A stretch of DNA of 11,555 nt, from NCBI GenBank assembly GCA_003646525.1, contig QMKU01000018.1, positions 1-11,555 on the forward strand. Reading direction: 5' to 3'. The notes beneath the pieces were generated by a model. That model saw only the letters and a program-made list of their open reading frames with translations, was not told the origin of the DNA and did no database searches. Of the stretch, positions 1-5,993 are shown in pieces. Both the position numbers and the translations under genes were made by a program. The stretch comes from Campylobacterota bacterium. Lineage in GTDB: Bacteria; Campylobacterota; Campylobacteria; Campylobacterales; Sulfurovaceae. Within the stretch, counting starts at the first letter, position 1. Each line of letters begins with the position of its first letter.

Positions 1-512
1 AATGCTGCAATAGAATTAGAATCAGCCTCATCAAGTTTGACAATTGCTTCTGTAATTTTTTTAAGTTCGCCAATCTCGGCATGAGGACCTGCAGCACATG
101 CAACAAACATACCCATTTTAATGCTCTTCAGGGCTTCAATACCTCTCTTCATATCATCAGTAGCTATTCCATCTGTAAACAAAAATGCAATAGGTCTCCA
201 ATCGCGACGACCTGAGTTTAAAACTTCTCGCTCAACAGACTCGACTAGTACTTCCAAAGCTTCACCCATAGAAGTCATCCCGTTTGTTTTGAGTGTTGGT
301 ACTTGAAATTCGGTCAACTCTTTGAGCTCCTCAAGTTGCTGTGCCGTAGAGTTAAATTCTATCACCGATAGATAGGCAGTCTCTAGGGCATGTGGGTCTC
401 TTCTCAGTGCAGTAACTAATGAGTCTAAGCCATTTTGTACAGCCTCTAGTGCTTCTCCTTCCATCGAATATGATGTATCTATCAATAGATAAACTGGTAG
501 CCTACGATTCAT
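1..512 (-). CDS. TerY-like von Willebrand factor A domain protein (C-terminus beyond the window)
   Basis: Seen: from the ATG at 512 the frame stays open to the window edge, giving the first 170 residues. The start has a good ribosome site (AAAGGA, 6-7 bases upstream). The N-terminus reads MNRRLPVYLLIDTSYSMEGE. DTSYS is the metal-ion-dependent adhesion site (DxSxS) of a VWA domain; a Thr near residue 78 (KTNGMTS) and a later FTDG supply the other two metal-coordinating positions. No signal peptide or membrane segment, so cytoplasmic. Known: TerY-type VWA proteins are encoded with TerD proteins in tellurite/stress (ter) clusters and are thought to bind metal and scaffold protein complexes. Neighbours: 25 nt downstream of the TerD-family gene, same strand, last visible gene of the operon. 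The family is secure; the exact subtype, and whether a further domain follows residue 170, cannot be seen. Confidence 0.85.
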   Translation of the reverse strand, partial: MNRRLPVYLLIDTSYSMEGEALEAVQNGLDSLVTALRRDPHALETAYLSVIEFNSTAQQLEELKELTEFQVPTLKTNGMTSMGEALEVLVESVEREVLNSGRRDWRPIAFLFTDGIATDDMKRGIEALKSIKMGMFVACAAGPHAEIGELKKITEAIVKLDEADSNSIAA

Positions 513-537
513 AATTTTTCCTTTTATATTCTATTTT

Positions 538-1119
538 TTAAAGAAATTTACTTGCAAACTTATCAACAAATCCTTGTAACCCTGCTGTATATCCTGTACC
601 AACTGCTTTAAATCTCCAGCTTCCACCTTTTCGATAAAGACGACCAAATTCAATGGCTGTTTCAGTTGAGAAATCTTCATCTAGCTCATATTTGGCAATC
701 TCTTTATCATTACTTAAATCAAAGATTCTAACAAAAGAGTTTAGTACTTGACCAAAATTTTGTCCTCTTGCCGTAGCATCATGGATCGTCACTACAACAA
801 CAAGCTCTTTGATGTTCTCTGGTATATCATTCAGTGTGACATTGACAAGTTCATCATCTCCTTCACCTGATCCATCTAAGTTATCTCCTGTATGCTCAAC
901 AGCATGACAAGGAGAATTTAAATTGTTATAAAAAATAAAGTGAGCCTGTGAAGGTATCTCTCCATTTTCACCAAGCATAAAGAGTGAAGCATCCAAATCA
1001 AAATCAACACCTGTATCAGATTCGTTTGTATCCCATCCCAAGCCAACACCTATTTTATTAAGTCCCGGTGCCTCTTTGCCCAAATCTATTCGTCCACCTT
1101 TTTCTAAAGAAATTCCCAT
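538..1119 (-). CDS. TerD-family calcium-binding stress protein (TerD/TerE-like)
   Basis: 193 aa, the usual length for the family. Seen: the N-terminus MGISLEKGGRIDLGKEAPGL is typical of TerD/TerE proteins. It is followed by GLGWDTN, the acidic stretch GVDFDLDASLFML (around residues 37-49) and the loop GDNLDGSGEGDDE (around 78-90). These Asp-rich segments match the two-site Ca2+-binding region of TerD. The C-terminal part carries the family sequences EFGRLYRKGGSWRFKAVG and GLQGFVDKF. Known: TerD proteins are cytoplasmic or membrane-associated Ca2+-binding proteins linked to tellurite resistance, phage tolerance and general stress; their biochemical activity is unknown. Start: ATG at 1119 with AAGGAT upstream. 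Neighbours: 18 nt after a paralogue and 25 nt before the VWA gene, so almost certainly co-transcribed. TerD and TerE cannot be told apart by eye, so no symbol is given. Confidence 0.93.
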   Translation of the reverse strand: MGISLEKGGRIDLGKEAPGLNKIGVGLGWDTNESDTGVDFDLDASLFMLGENGEIPSQAHFIFYNNLNSPCHAVEHTGDNLDGSGEGDDELVNVTLNDIPENIKELVVVVTIHDATARGQNFGQVLNSFVRIFDLSNDKEIAKYELDEDFSTETAIEFGRLYRKGGSWRFKAVGTGYTAGLQGFVDKFASKFL

Positions 1120-1137
1120 TTTTTATCCTTTTTTAAA

Positions 1138-1743
1138 TTATATATATTTTATAGCCGATTGCAGAGATTGCTCTAGTTTTTTATCTCTTGTTGGCTCACC
1201 TATCGCTGCAAATTTCCATTCGCCTTTTCGTTTATAAATCTTACCTAGTAGCATTGATGTATACCCAGAAAATGCTGGCTCACTTGCAATATTATATGTC
1301 GCAACTACAGTATTTACTCTCTCTGGAGTTCCTTCATATAGTCTAATTGATGCAAATGGAACTTTATGAAAATCATGACCTGAAAAAGAGTTCAGAATAA
1401 ATACGATATGCTCAACATTTTGAGCTATATGAGATGATTTTACTTGAATTATTTCATTGTCCAATCCATCATCTCCGTCATCGTCTCCAGTCAAGTCATC
1501 TCCTGAATGTTTGATCCCAGGGGCTGAGAGTGCACCAAAAAATACTGCACCAAGCAACTTTTTATTGGCATCATACATACCCACAGAGAGATCCAAATCA
1601 ACTGCCTCTTTCTTAGTTCCGATTCCAAACAAGCCTTTTTTTTCAATCATACCCCAGTTTGCACCTACACAAAATGATTCAAGCTGACCACCACCTTTCT
1701 TCTCCAGAGAAATTTTTTGACCTTTGACCAAATTAATCGACAT
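1138..1743 (-). CDS. TerD-family protein, TerZ/TerX-like paralogue
   Basis: 201 aa. Seen: MSINLVKGQKISLEKKGGG at the N-terminus, CVGANWGMIEKK, the acidic strand AVDLDLSVGMYD, the loop SGDDLTGDDDGDDGLDNE, and a C-terminal MLLGKIYKRKGEWKFAAIGE. These are the landmarks of the TerD superfamily. An insertion after the Trp (GLFGIGTKKE) and the longer, more acidic loop make it closer to TerZ/TerX than to its neighbour. The loop has eight Asp in twelve residues and is the likely Ca2+ site (inference from family structures). Start: ATG at 1743 with AAGGAA 6 bases upstream. Neighbours: 26 nt downstream of the antiporter gene and 18 nt upstream of the second TerD-family gene. The two paralogues are clearly diverged, so this is not a recent duplication. 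Confidence 0.9.
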   Translation of the reverse strand: MSINLVKGQKISLEKKGGGQLESFCVGANWGMIEKKGLFGIGTKKEAVDLDLSVGMYDANKKLLGAVFFGALSAPGIKHSGDDLTGDDDGDDGLDNEIIQVKSSHIAQNVEHIVFILNSFSGHDFHKVPFASIRLYEGTPERVNTVVATYNIASEPAFSGYTSMLLGKIYKRKGEWKFAAIGEPTRDKKLEQSLQSAIKYI

Positions 1744-1769
1744 ATTATTTCCTTATAGATTGATTTATG

Positions 1770-2915
1770 CTATGATAAATATTGCTGAATCACATGTAGC
1801 GAATTGGCAATAGGCTCTACCCATGGCATTTCGTACGCTCTAGCAATGATAAATATCGTAAAGAAACTGTACATAGCCAAGAGACCATACGCTTTTTTCT
1901 TACCCATCCCATGACCAAAAAAGAATATCAAGAATGCACCAATCGTCAAAAACAATAGAAGCAGTCTAAGTTCCACAATATCTGATGCAATATCTGCCGG
2001 AATATATACAGGACCATAGATAACAGCATACAAGAACAACGGCAATCCCAATGCAAAACATATATCAAAAATATTACTTCCTAGTGCATTTGATACAGCA
2101 TCGTCATAATTCCCTTTTTTCGCATCCTTCACTGATAAAATTGTATCAGGGACACTACTCGCTGCGGCAACGATAATAACTGCTACAAAATAACTAGCAA
2201 TACCAATTTGACTTGCGAATAATTCTGCCCCTTCTACGAGGAAGTAACAAGCAATTGCTATGAATAGTGTTGAAATAACGAGCAGTAGCCAAGAATTTCC
2301 ATTTGTGAATTTATTTTTACCTATGATAGCATGTTCAAGGTCTAGTTTGAAAAAAGAAACAGCTCTATTGGATTTAATCTCATCTCCATCTTCTTCTTCT
2401 TCATCATCCTCATTATCATTAGCTTCTTCTCCTGTATTCTTTCTCATCGAAAACAACATATATCCAGCATATCCAACATAGAGTAGCATGAGCATCATAC
2501 CATGCCACCACTCTAGCTTTTCTCCAATAGTTACAATCAAAATAAATTCTGCCGCAATGAGCATCAAACCATCACGCAAGATGACTTTTTTTGATACATT
2601 GATAGACGAAAGTCTAAACATTTTCAATGCAACTAGAATACTCAATGCCGGAATGACCATGGTATTGAATACTGCACTACCTGCAGTTGTACCTATCCCT
2701 CCTGCAAAACCAGTCGTATCTGCATACATAAACAAAAACACAAATGTAACAAACAGTTCAGGCATTGAGCTCCCGATGGCATTGATAGTAGCTCCTTTGA
2801 CCCCATCTGTCATATTTCTACCGAGATGATCTGCTGCCACCTCAAAACCATCACATGCCTTTGCTATCACCCATGTGGTAAACACCACCAATACAAGCGC
2901 CAATAAAATTTCCAC
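1770..2915 (-). CDS. Ca2+/cation antiporter (CaCA family, sodium/calcium exchanger type) with an acidic central loop
   Basis: 381 aa inner-membrane protein with about ten hydrophobic segments in two halves. Seen: alpha-1 repeat with NAIGSSMPE (residues 45-53) and GSAVFN (79-84); alpha-2 repeat with AAASSVPD (249-256) and NALGSNIFD (275-283). The acidic residues E53 and D256 sit where the family coordinates the transported ion. The central cytoplasmic loop (162-178) is almost all Glu/Asp. Known: CaCA proteins exchange Ca2+ for Na+ or H+ across the membrane. Start: GTG at 2915 with a strong AAGGAGA at correct spacing. Neighbours: 47 nt after the coiled-coil gene and 26 nt before the TerZ-like gene, so part of the same operon. 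Direction and ion choice cannot be read from the sequence. The context with TerD proteins points to Ca2+ or metal handling under stress (inference). Confidence 0.9.
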   Translation of the reverse strand: MEILLALVLVVFTTWVIAKACDGFEVAADHLGRNMTDGVKGATINAIGSSMPELFVTFVFLFMYADTTGFAGGIGTTAGSAVFNTMVIPALSILVALKMFRLSSINVSKKVILRDGLMLIAAEFILIVTIGEKLEWWHGMMLMLLYVGYAGYMLFSMRKNTGEEANDNEDDEEEEDGDEIKSNRAVSFFKLDLEHAIIGKNKFTNGNSWLLLVISTLFIAIACYFLVEGAELFASQIGIASYFVAVIIVAAASSVPDTILSVKDAKKGNYDDAVSNALGSNIFDICFALGLPLFLYAVIYGPVYIPADIASDIVELRLLLLFLTIGAFLIFFFGHGMGKKKAYGLLAMYSFFTIFIIARAYEMPWVEPIANSLHVIQQYLS

Positions 2916-2962
2916 TCTTCTCTCCTTATGAATATTTCCTCAATTAAAAAAATTCTAAATAA

Positions 2963-3451
2963 TTAACTCAAAGCATCTTTGAATTTCTGAAAATATGCTT
3001 TGATGTCTGAAGCCACCGAATCTGCTATCTCTTCGGCTTTTTTACCAGAATCATTCATTTTTTTTGTGATTTCTTTACCATTTTCTGCCCAAAAGTCTTT
3101 CGCTTCCATCTCGGCAAGACTTGCTTTTAGTGCCAAGATATCTACTTGTGTCTTTGCATCTTTGGTAGTCTCTACTGTAAAAGCATCGAGACTTTTCTTG
3201 ACAATATCCACCTTTTCCCGTGCCTCCATGATTGCCAAACTAGCTTGTAGTCTGATTTCATCACTTTGACCCTCTAAGTCATTTGCAGCACTTTTGAGTT
3301 TTTCATCTGACTTAGAGAGGCTTAACTTTATATCACCCCATATCTCTTTCAAATCAACAGAAACATCCTCCGCTAACTCTTCTACCTTCTCTCCAAGTTC
3401 CTCGATTGTTTGACTCGTTTTTTCTGTAATCTCTTTCAATTCACTACTCAT
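2963..3451 (-). CDS. Soluble alpha-helical coiled-coil protein of unknown function
   Basis: 162 aa from the ATG at 3451. That start has an excellent AAGGAG site five bases or so upstream; an upstream TTG/CTG-type start would add ten residues but has no ribosome site. Seen: almost wholly charged, Ala/Glu/Lys/Asp-rich helix with no Cys, no signal peptide and no membrane span. An internal repeat is visible: ASLAIMEAREK at 70-80 recurs as ASLAEMEAKDF at 110-120, exactly 40 residues apart. Only two Trp (38 and 121) occur. The pattern of amphipathic helices resembles apolipoprotein-like or phasin-like membrane- or surface-binding proteins, but no named family is recognised. It is the first gene of the minus-strand run, 47 nt upstream of the antiporter, behind its own promoter. 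A structural or membrane-tethering role in the ter/antiporter module is inference. Confidence 0.75.
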   Translation of the reverse strand: MSSELKEITEKTSQTIEELGEKVEELAEDVSVDLKEIWGDIKLSLSKSDEKLKSAANDLEGQSDEIRLQASLAIMEAREKVDIVKKSLDAFTVETTKDAKTQVDILALKASLAEMEAKDFWAENGKEITKKMNDSGKKAEEIADSVASDIKAYFQKFKDALS

Positions 3452-3480
3452 AATAGCACTCCTTTGTAAGATTGTGAGCA

Positions 3481-3486
3481 ATTATA
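3481..3486 (-). promoter_or_regulatory. Extended -10 promoter of the coiled-coil/antiporter/ter operon
   Basis: On the minus strand the sequence reads TGTTATAATTGC: a perfect TATAAT with the TG of an extended -10 just ahead of it. No clear -35 is present, which is common in Campylobacterota. The expected transcription start is around 3474, giving a 5' leader of about 20 nt before the ATG at 3451. Confidence 0.6.
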
Positions 3487-3569
3487 ACATATTTAGGAAG
3501 TTCCACCACACAATCTATACACTTTTCTCTGTCACAATCAAATCAACACAATCCAAAAGGAGATTTATT

Positions 3570-4649
3570 ATGCACTATCCGAAACTATTCTTGGCTTTTT
3601 TGGCGACTATACTGCTTTATAGCACGGCAGTAACACCTCTACAGGCCTACAACAATACTCCCTTTATTCAGAGGGGAGGTTTTAGTCAAAATCTTGATCT
3701 AAATGTTGTTGCTTCCCTCTTCGGACAATCTAGGGATTTATCTGATTTTGAATGGAGACTCAATGATCCATACAATCAAATCTCCAATCTTGATCTCAAT
3801 GCTGACAATCAAGTGGACTATCTGCGCATCATCGAAAGAGCACGAGGTAATATGCGCCTCATAATCATTCAAGCCGTCATAGGTCCTAATTATTTTCAAG
3901 ACATTGCTGTAATCGAAATATATAGAAATAGATACAATAAAACCTCGATACAAATCATAGGTGACCCTTATATCTATGGAGATAACTATATAGTGAACCC
4001 CTATTATGTCTATGCGCCTGTCATCTATAACTACTTTTGGAGATCCAGAAACTACAATCCCTACTATTCACGCTACAGATGGGGGAGGTATCCTAGACAT
4101 TATCGCACTTGGAGACCTCGCTCTATTCAATACTACAATCGACATGTCTACAAGCATATCGACAGGCGAAATCGCTACGATCGTAGCCGTGTACGAAAAA
4201 ACAAACCAAACAGAAATATCTACAGAGGTGTAAGAAGAAATGACTATGCACGCAAACACCCCAACCGCTCTTATAACAAAATGCAACCAAGGACTTATCA
4301 ACAAAAAGCTCATCGATCAAAACCGAACCATCCAGACAAGAGAAGAAACTCTCAACAGGCCAACCAGACAATCAATTCAAAAAGAAACAGACCAATTACA
4401 CACAAACCCCGTTCAAATAAAGCCGAAAACCAGAGGATACAAAGCCCTAGACAGCAGACAAGAGAACGAGAGAGAAATCACCAACAATCTTATCACAAAA
4501 ATCAAAGAGACCAATCAACGCAACGGCACACTACTCAAAGTAGAGAAATACGAAGCACTCGCCAACAACCTCAATCAAGACAACAAAGAGAGCCTAGACA
4601 AACGAGAACGGATAGGCAAAGCGACTCAGCTCGCTCAATGGAAAGATGA
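3570..4649 (+). CDS. Secreted, strongly basic Tyr/Arg/Gln-rich protein of unknown function with an EF-hand-like loop
   Basis: 359 aa from the ATG at 3570, chosen because AAAAGGAGA lies 6-7 bases upstream and a signal peptide begins there (MHYPK, then hydrophobic LFLAFLATILLYSTAV, cleavage probably after PLQA, residue 26). Residues 40-145 form a folded-looking domain: LNDPYNQISNLDLNADNQ, then VDYLRI, LIIIQAVIG, QDIAVIEIY, IQIIGDPYIYGDNYIVNP. From memory this resembles an unnamed domain of secreted Bacteroidota proteins. DLNADNQVDYLR (75-86) fits an EF-hand or dockerin-type Ca2+ loop except that position 12 is Arg. Residues 145-195 are Tyr/Arg/Trp-rich; residues 195-359 are a disordered Arg/Gln/Asn/Ser/His tail with no Cys and a very high pI. 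Divergent from the ter operon, single gene. Export to the periplasm or surface is likely; function is unknown. Confidence 0.8.
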   Translation: MHYPKLFLAFLATILLYSTAVTPLQAYNNTPFIQRGGFSQNLDLNVVASLFGQSRDLSDFEWRLNDPYNQISNLDLNADNQVDYLRIIERARGNMRLIIIQAVIGPNYFQDIAVIEIYRNRYNKTSIQIIGDPYIYGDNYIVNPYYVYAPVIYNYFWRSRNYNPYYSRYRWGRYPRHYRTWRPRSIQYYNRHVYKHIDRRNRYDRSRVRKNKPNRNIYRGVRRNDYARKHPNRSYNKMQPRTYQQKAHRSKPNHPDKRRNSQQANQTINSKRNRPITHKPRSNKAENQRIQSPRQQTRERERNHQQSYHKNQRDQSTQRHTTQSREIRSTRQQPQSRQQREPRQTRTDRQSDSARSMER

Positions 4650-4680
4650 GAGGTTGTATTTGCTATTGAGTTAAGGTGAT

Positions 4681-4716
4681 AGGGGTACAGAGAAACCATC
4701 TCCCCTCTCTCTTTTC
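4681..4716 (+). terminator. Possible weak intrinsic terminator after the secreted-protein gene
   Basis: AGGGG at 4681-4685 can pair with CCCCT at 4702-4706, with an inner GAGA/TCTC pairing, followed by a pyrimidine-rich tail ending CTTTTCT. It lies 32 nt past the stop codon of the plus-strand gene. The stem is short and the T-run is interrupted, so the call is tentative. Confidence 0.3.
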
Positions 4717-4740
4717 TAAAACTCTTCTATCTTCTATAAC

Positions 4741-4957
4741 TCACAATAGGGGCAGATGAGAAGAAACACTACAAACTCCTAATTTAGCAATTTCTACAAT
4801 ATAGTTAGTCTCGTCTGATGTAAGGTGAGTTCCATCTTTTTTACTTTTATAGCTTTATGAATCTATCTTCTCTATTGCTAAAGACTGTTACTTTCATTAG
4901 AGTTACATCACTTTTATTCTCATCTATTGCTATTGATGCCAATGTATAGAATCCATT
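4741..4957 (-). pseudogene. Remnant of an unidentified gene, two reading-frame pieces
   Basis: The interval 4650-5009 has no intact gene, but the minus strand holds two adjoining stretches that read like protein. Piece A (4957 down to a stop at 4847-4849) gives GFYTLASIAIDENKSDVT, then LMKVTVFSNREDRFIKL. Piece B, in another frame (to a TGA at 4741-4743), gives KSKKDGTHLTSDETNYIVEI, then AKLGVCSVSSHLPLL. Joined by one frameshift near 4850 they would form about 70 residues of ordinary amino-acid composition. Neither piece has a start codon with a ribosome site. I do not recognise the family. It could also be chance coding-like sequence. Confidence 0.3.
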
Positions 4958-5009
4958 CTAATCCTATGTTATACTATCAAAAAAGAGATGCTATTATCTT
5001 TTTTTTAGT

Positions 5010-5263
5010 TTATCTGATTAGATAGCAAAAATTTAATTCACACTCTCCAAATAATTCATCAAAAACCTTCCAAGCCTTAACCAGCCCCTCATCAGTAAAA
5101 ACAACAGATTTAGCTCTACCCTTTGGGTTAAAAATGCATCCTTTTTCATACAACCTATCCATCACATCAATGAGTGACCTTTACAAGTTCTACGCTCTTC
5201 GTGTAGAGTTAAGAGGAGTGTTGCGAGTACTGTTTCGTCTATTTTAATTTGGTTGTGGGTCAT
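5010..5263 (-). pseudogene. DUF6429-family small protein gene broken by a single-base frameshift
   Basis: The frame opens at ATG 5263 with GGAG upstream (inside the end of hepT) and reads MTHNQIKIDETVLATLLLTL, then HEERRTCKGHSLM, before a TGA. In the next frame it continues DVMDRLYEKGCIFNPKGRAK, then SVVFTDEGLVKAWKVFDELF, to a TAA at 5010-5012. Together these match the whole DUF6429 pattern (ETVLALLYLTLHE, WKxxDWDxxxRLxEKG, NPxGKAKSVxxTxEG, FxxLF; from memory). The interval is 254 nt, so restoring one base around GHS-DVMD gives a protein of about 84 aa, the normal size. DUF6429 proteins are small, of unknown function, and found in mobile or accessory DNA. Its start is 3 nt from the hepT stop, so the two were translationally coupled. 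The lesion could be a sequencing error; otherwise the gene is dead. Confidence 0.7.
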
Positions 5264-5266
5264 TTT

Positions 5267-5614
5267 TTACTCCTCAATCTCTACAAGAATCTTTGTTAAA
5301 ACAATACCCAAATCAGCAATATGCTCTTTGCTAACCTCAAAAACAACCTCTGAATTTAAGTCAAAATAGTGATGAGATAAAATATCACGCATACCAGCTA
5401 TCTCTCGCCATGGCGTATTGGGGTAATTTTTTAAAAGCTTTTTATCGGTTAGTTTATCTATCTTTTTTACTGCCTCACCTATGGCTATAAGTTGCATACA
5501 GAGACTATCAAGTAGCATCAGACTACTATCATCTACTAAAAAATCATCTATAGAGTAAATATTTTTAGTTCGTTTAATAATTTTTTCTGTTGCATCAATC
5601 ATCTTTTGTAACAA
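5267..5614 (-). CDS. HepT-like HEPN ribonuclease toxin of an MntA/HepT pair, N-terminus possibly damaged
   Basis: 115 aa from the TTG at 5614, or 111 aa from the ATG at 5602. Seen: helical protein with MQLIAIGEAVKKI, YPNTPWREIAGMRDILSHHY and FDLN. R76-DILS-H81-H82-Y83 is the RX4HXY motif of HepT: Arg and His form the RNase site and the Tyr is the residue AMPylated by the partner. Known: HepT is a HEPN toxin RNase neutralised by the MntA nucleotidyltransferase. Oddity: neither start has a convincing ribosome site. An ATG at 5637 overlapping the mntA stop (ATGA) is the expected start, but it runs into a stop after four codons. It is off by one base from the hepT frame, which would otherwise continue IVIDLLQKMIDATEKI. 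So the gene may have lost its start through a one-base deletion, or uses the TTG poorly. Confidence 0.75.
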   Translation of the reverse strand: MLQKMIDATEKIIKRTKNIYSIDDFLVDDSSLMLLDSLCMQLIAIGEAVKKIDKLTDKKLLKNYPNTPWREIAGMRDILSHHYFDLNSEVVFEVSKEHIADLGIVLTKILVEIEE

Positions 5615-5633
5615 ATCTATAACTATTTATTTA

Positions 5634-5933
5634 TCATACATATATAGCATTTCTCTCTATTCTTTTTTGGAGTAAACTATTCATTCTATCTCGTATCTGT
5701 ACAATATCTACATGATTTTTAAAATACTCTTCAATATCTTCTTTTATAGCAACCAAACCAAACATAGTACTCTTATCTAAATCTACAACGATATCTATAT
5801 CACTTTCACTGTTGGCTTCTCCTCGTGCATAACTTCCAAAAAGACTCAGATAGTGAATTATAAAGAGAGTTATCTTTATAATTGACCCTAAAATATTTAG
5901 ATACCCTTGTATTATGCTAGACTCTAATATACA
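5634..5933 (-). pseudogene. MntA-like nucleotidyltransferase (HepT antitoxin), truncated at the 5' end
   Basis: The open frame from a stop at 5934 to the TGA at 5634 contains LSLFGSYARGEANSESDIDI, then VVDLDKS, and near the end NHVDIVQIRDRMNSLLQKRI. G-S-X10-D-I-D is the exact catalytic and metal signature of minimal nucleotidyltransferases, and HVDIV supplies the third Asp. Known: MntA-type proteins AMPylate HepT on Tyr to silence it. Oddity: no ATG, GTG or TTG occurs in this frame ahead of the active site, and no ATG in any frame for about 80 nt. The residues before LSLFGS do not look like the family's N-terminal helix. The natural N-terminus is therefore missing, and the first in-frame ATG lies after the catalytic Asp residues. 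Its stop overlaps ATGA, as in intact MntA/HepT operons. Confidence 0.65.
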
Positions 5934-5993
5934 CTAAATAGGCTTTAAAGTATGATGTAATGGGGGATTGATAGACTTTGTTAGATTGTCACT

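Noticed and set aside
2260..2829. Plus-strand frames opposite the antiporter gene
   Set aside because: A Ser-run translation of the acidic-loop codons and an antisense shadow of conserved membrane repeats; no start signals.
3470..3490. TTGTGAGCAATTATAACA looks like a lac operator half-site
   Set aside because: Only one arm matches; the stretch is better explained as the minus-strand -10 box and leader, and there are no sugar genes or LacI-type regulator here.
4068..4371. Minus-strand frames of about 80 codons opposite the secreted-protein gene
   Set aside because: They are Cys/Val/Phe-rich antisense shadows of an A-rich, Arg/Gln-coding tail, with no ribosome sites.
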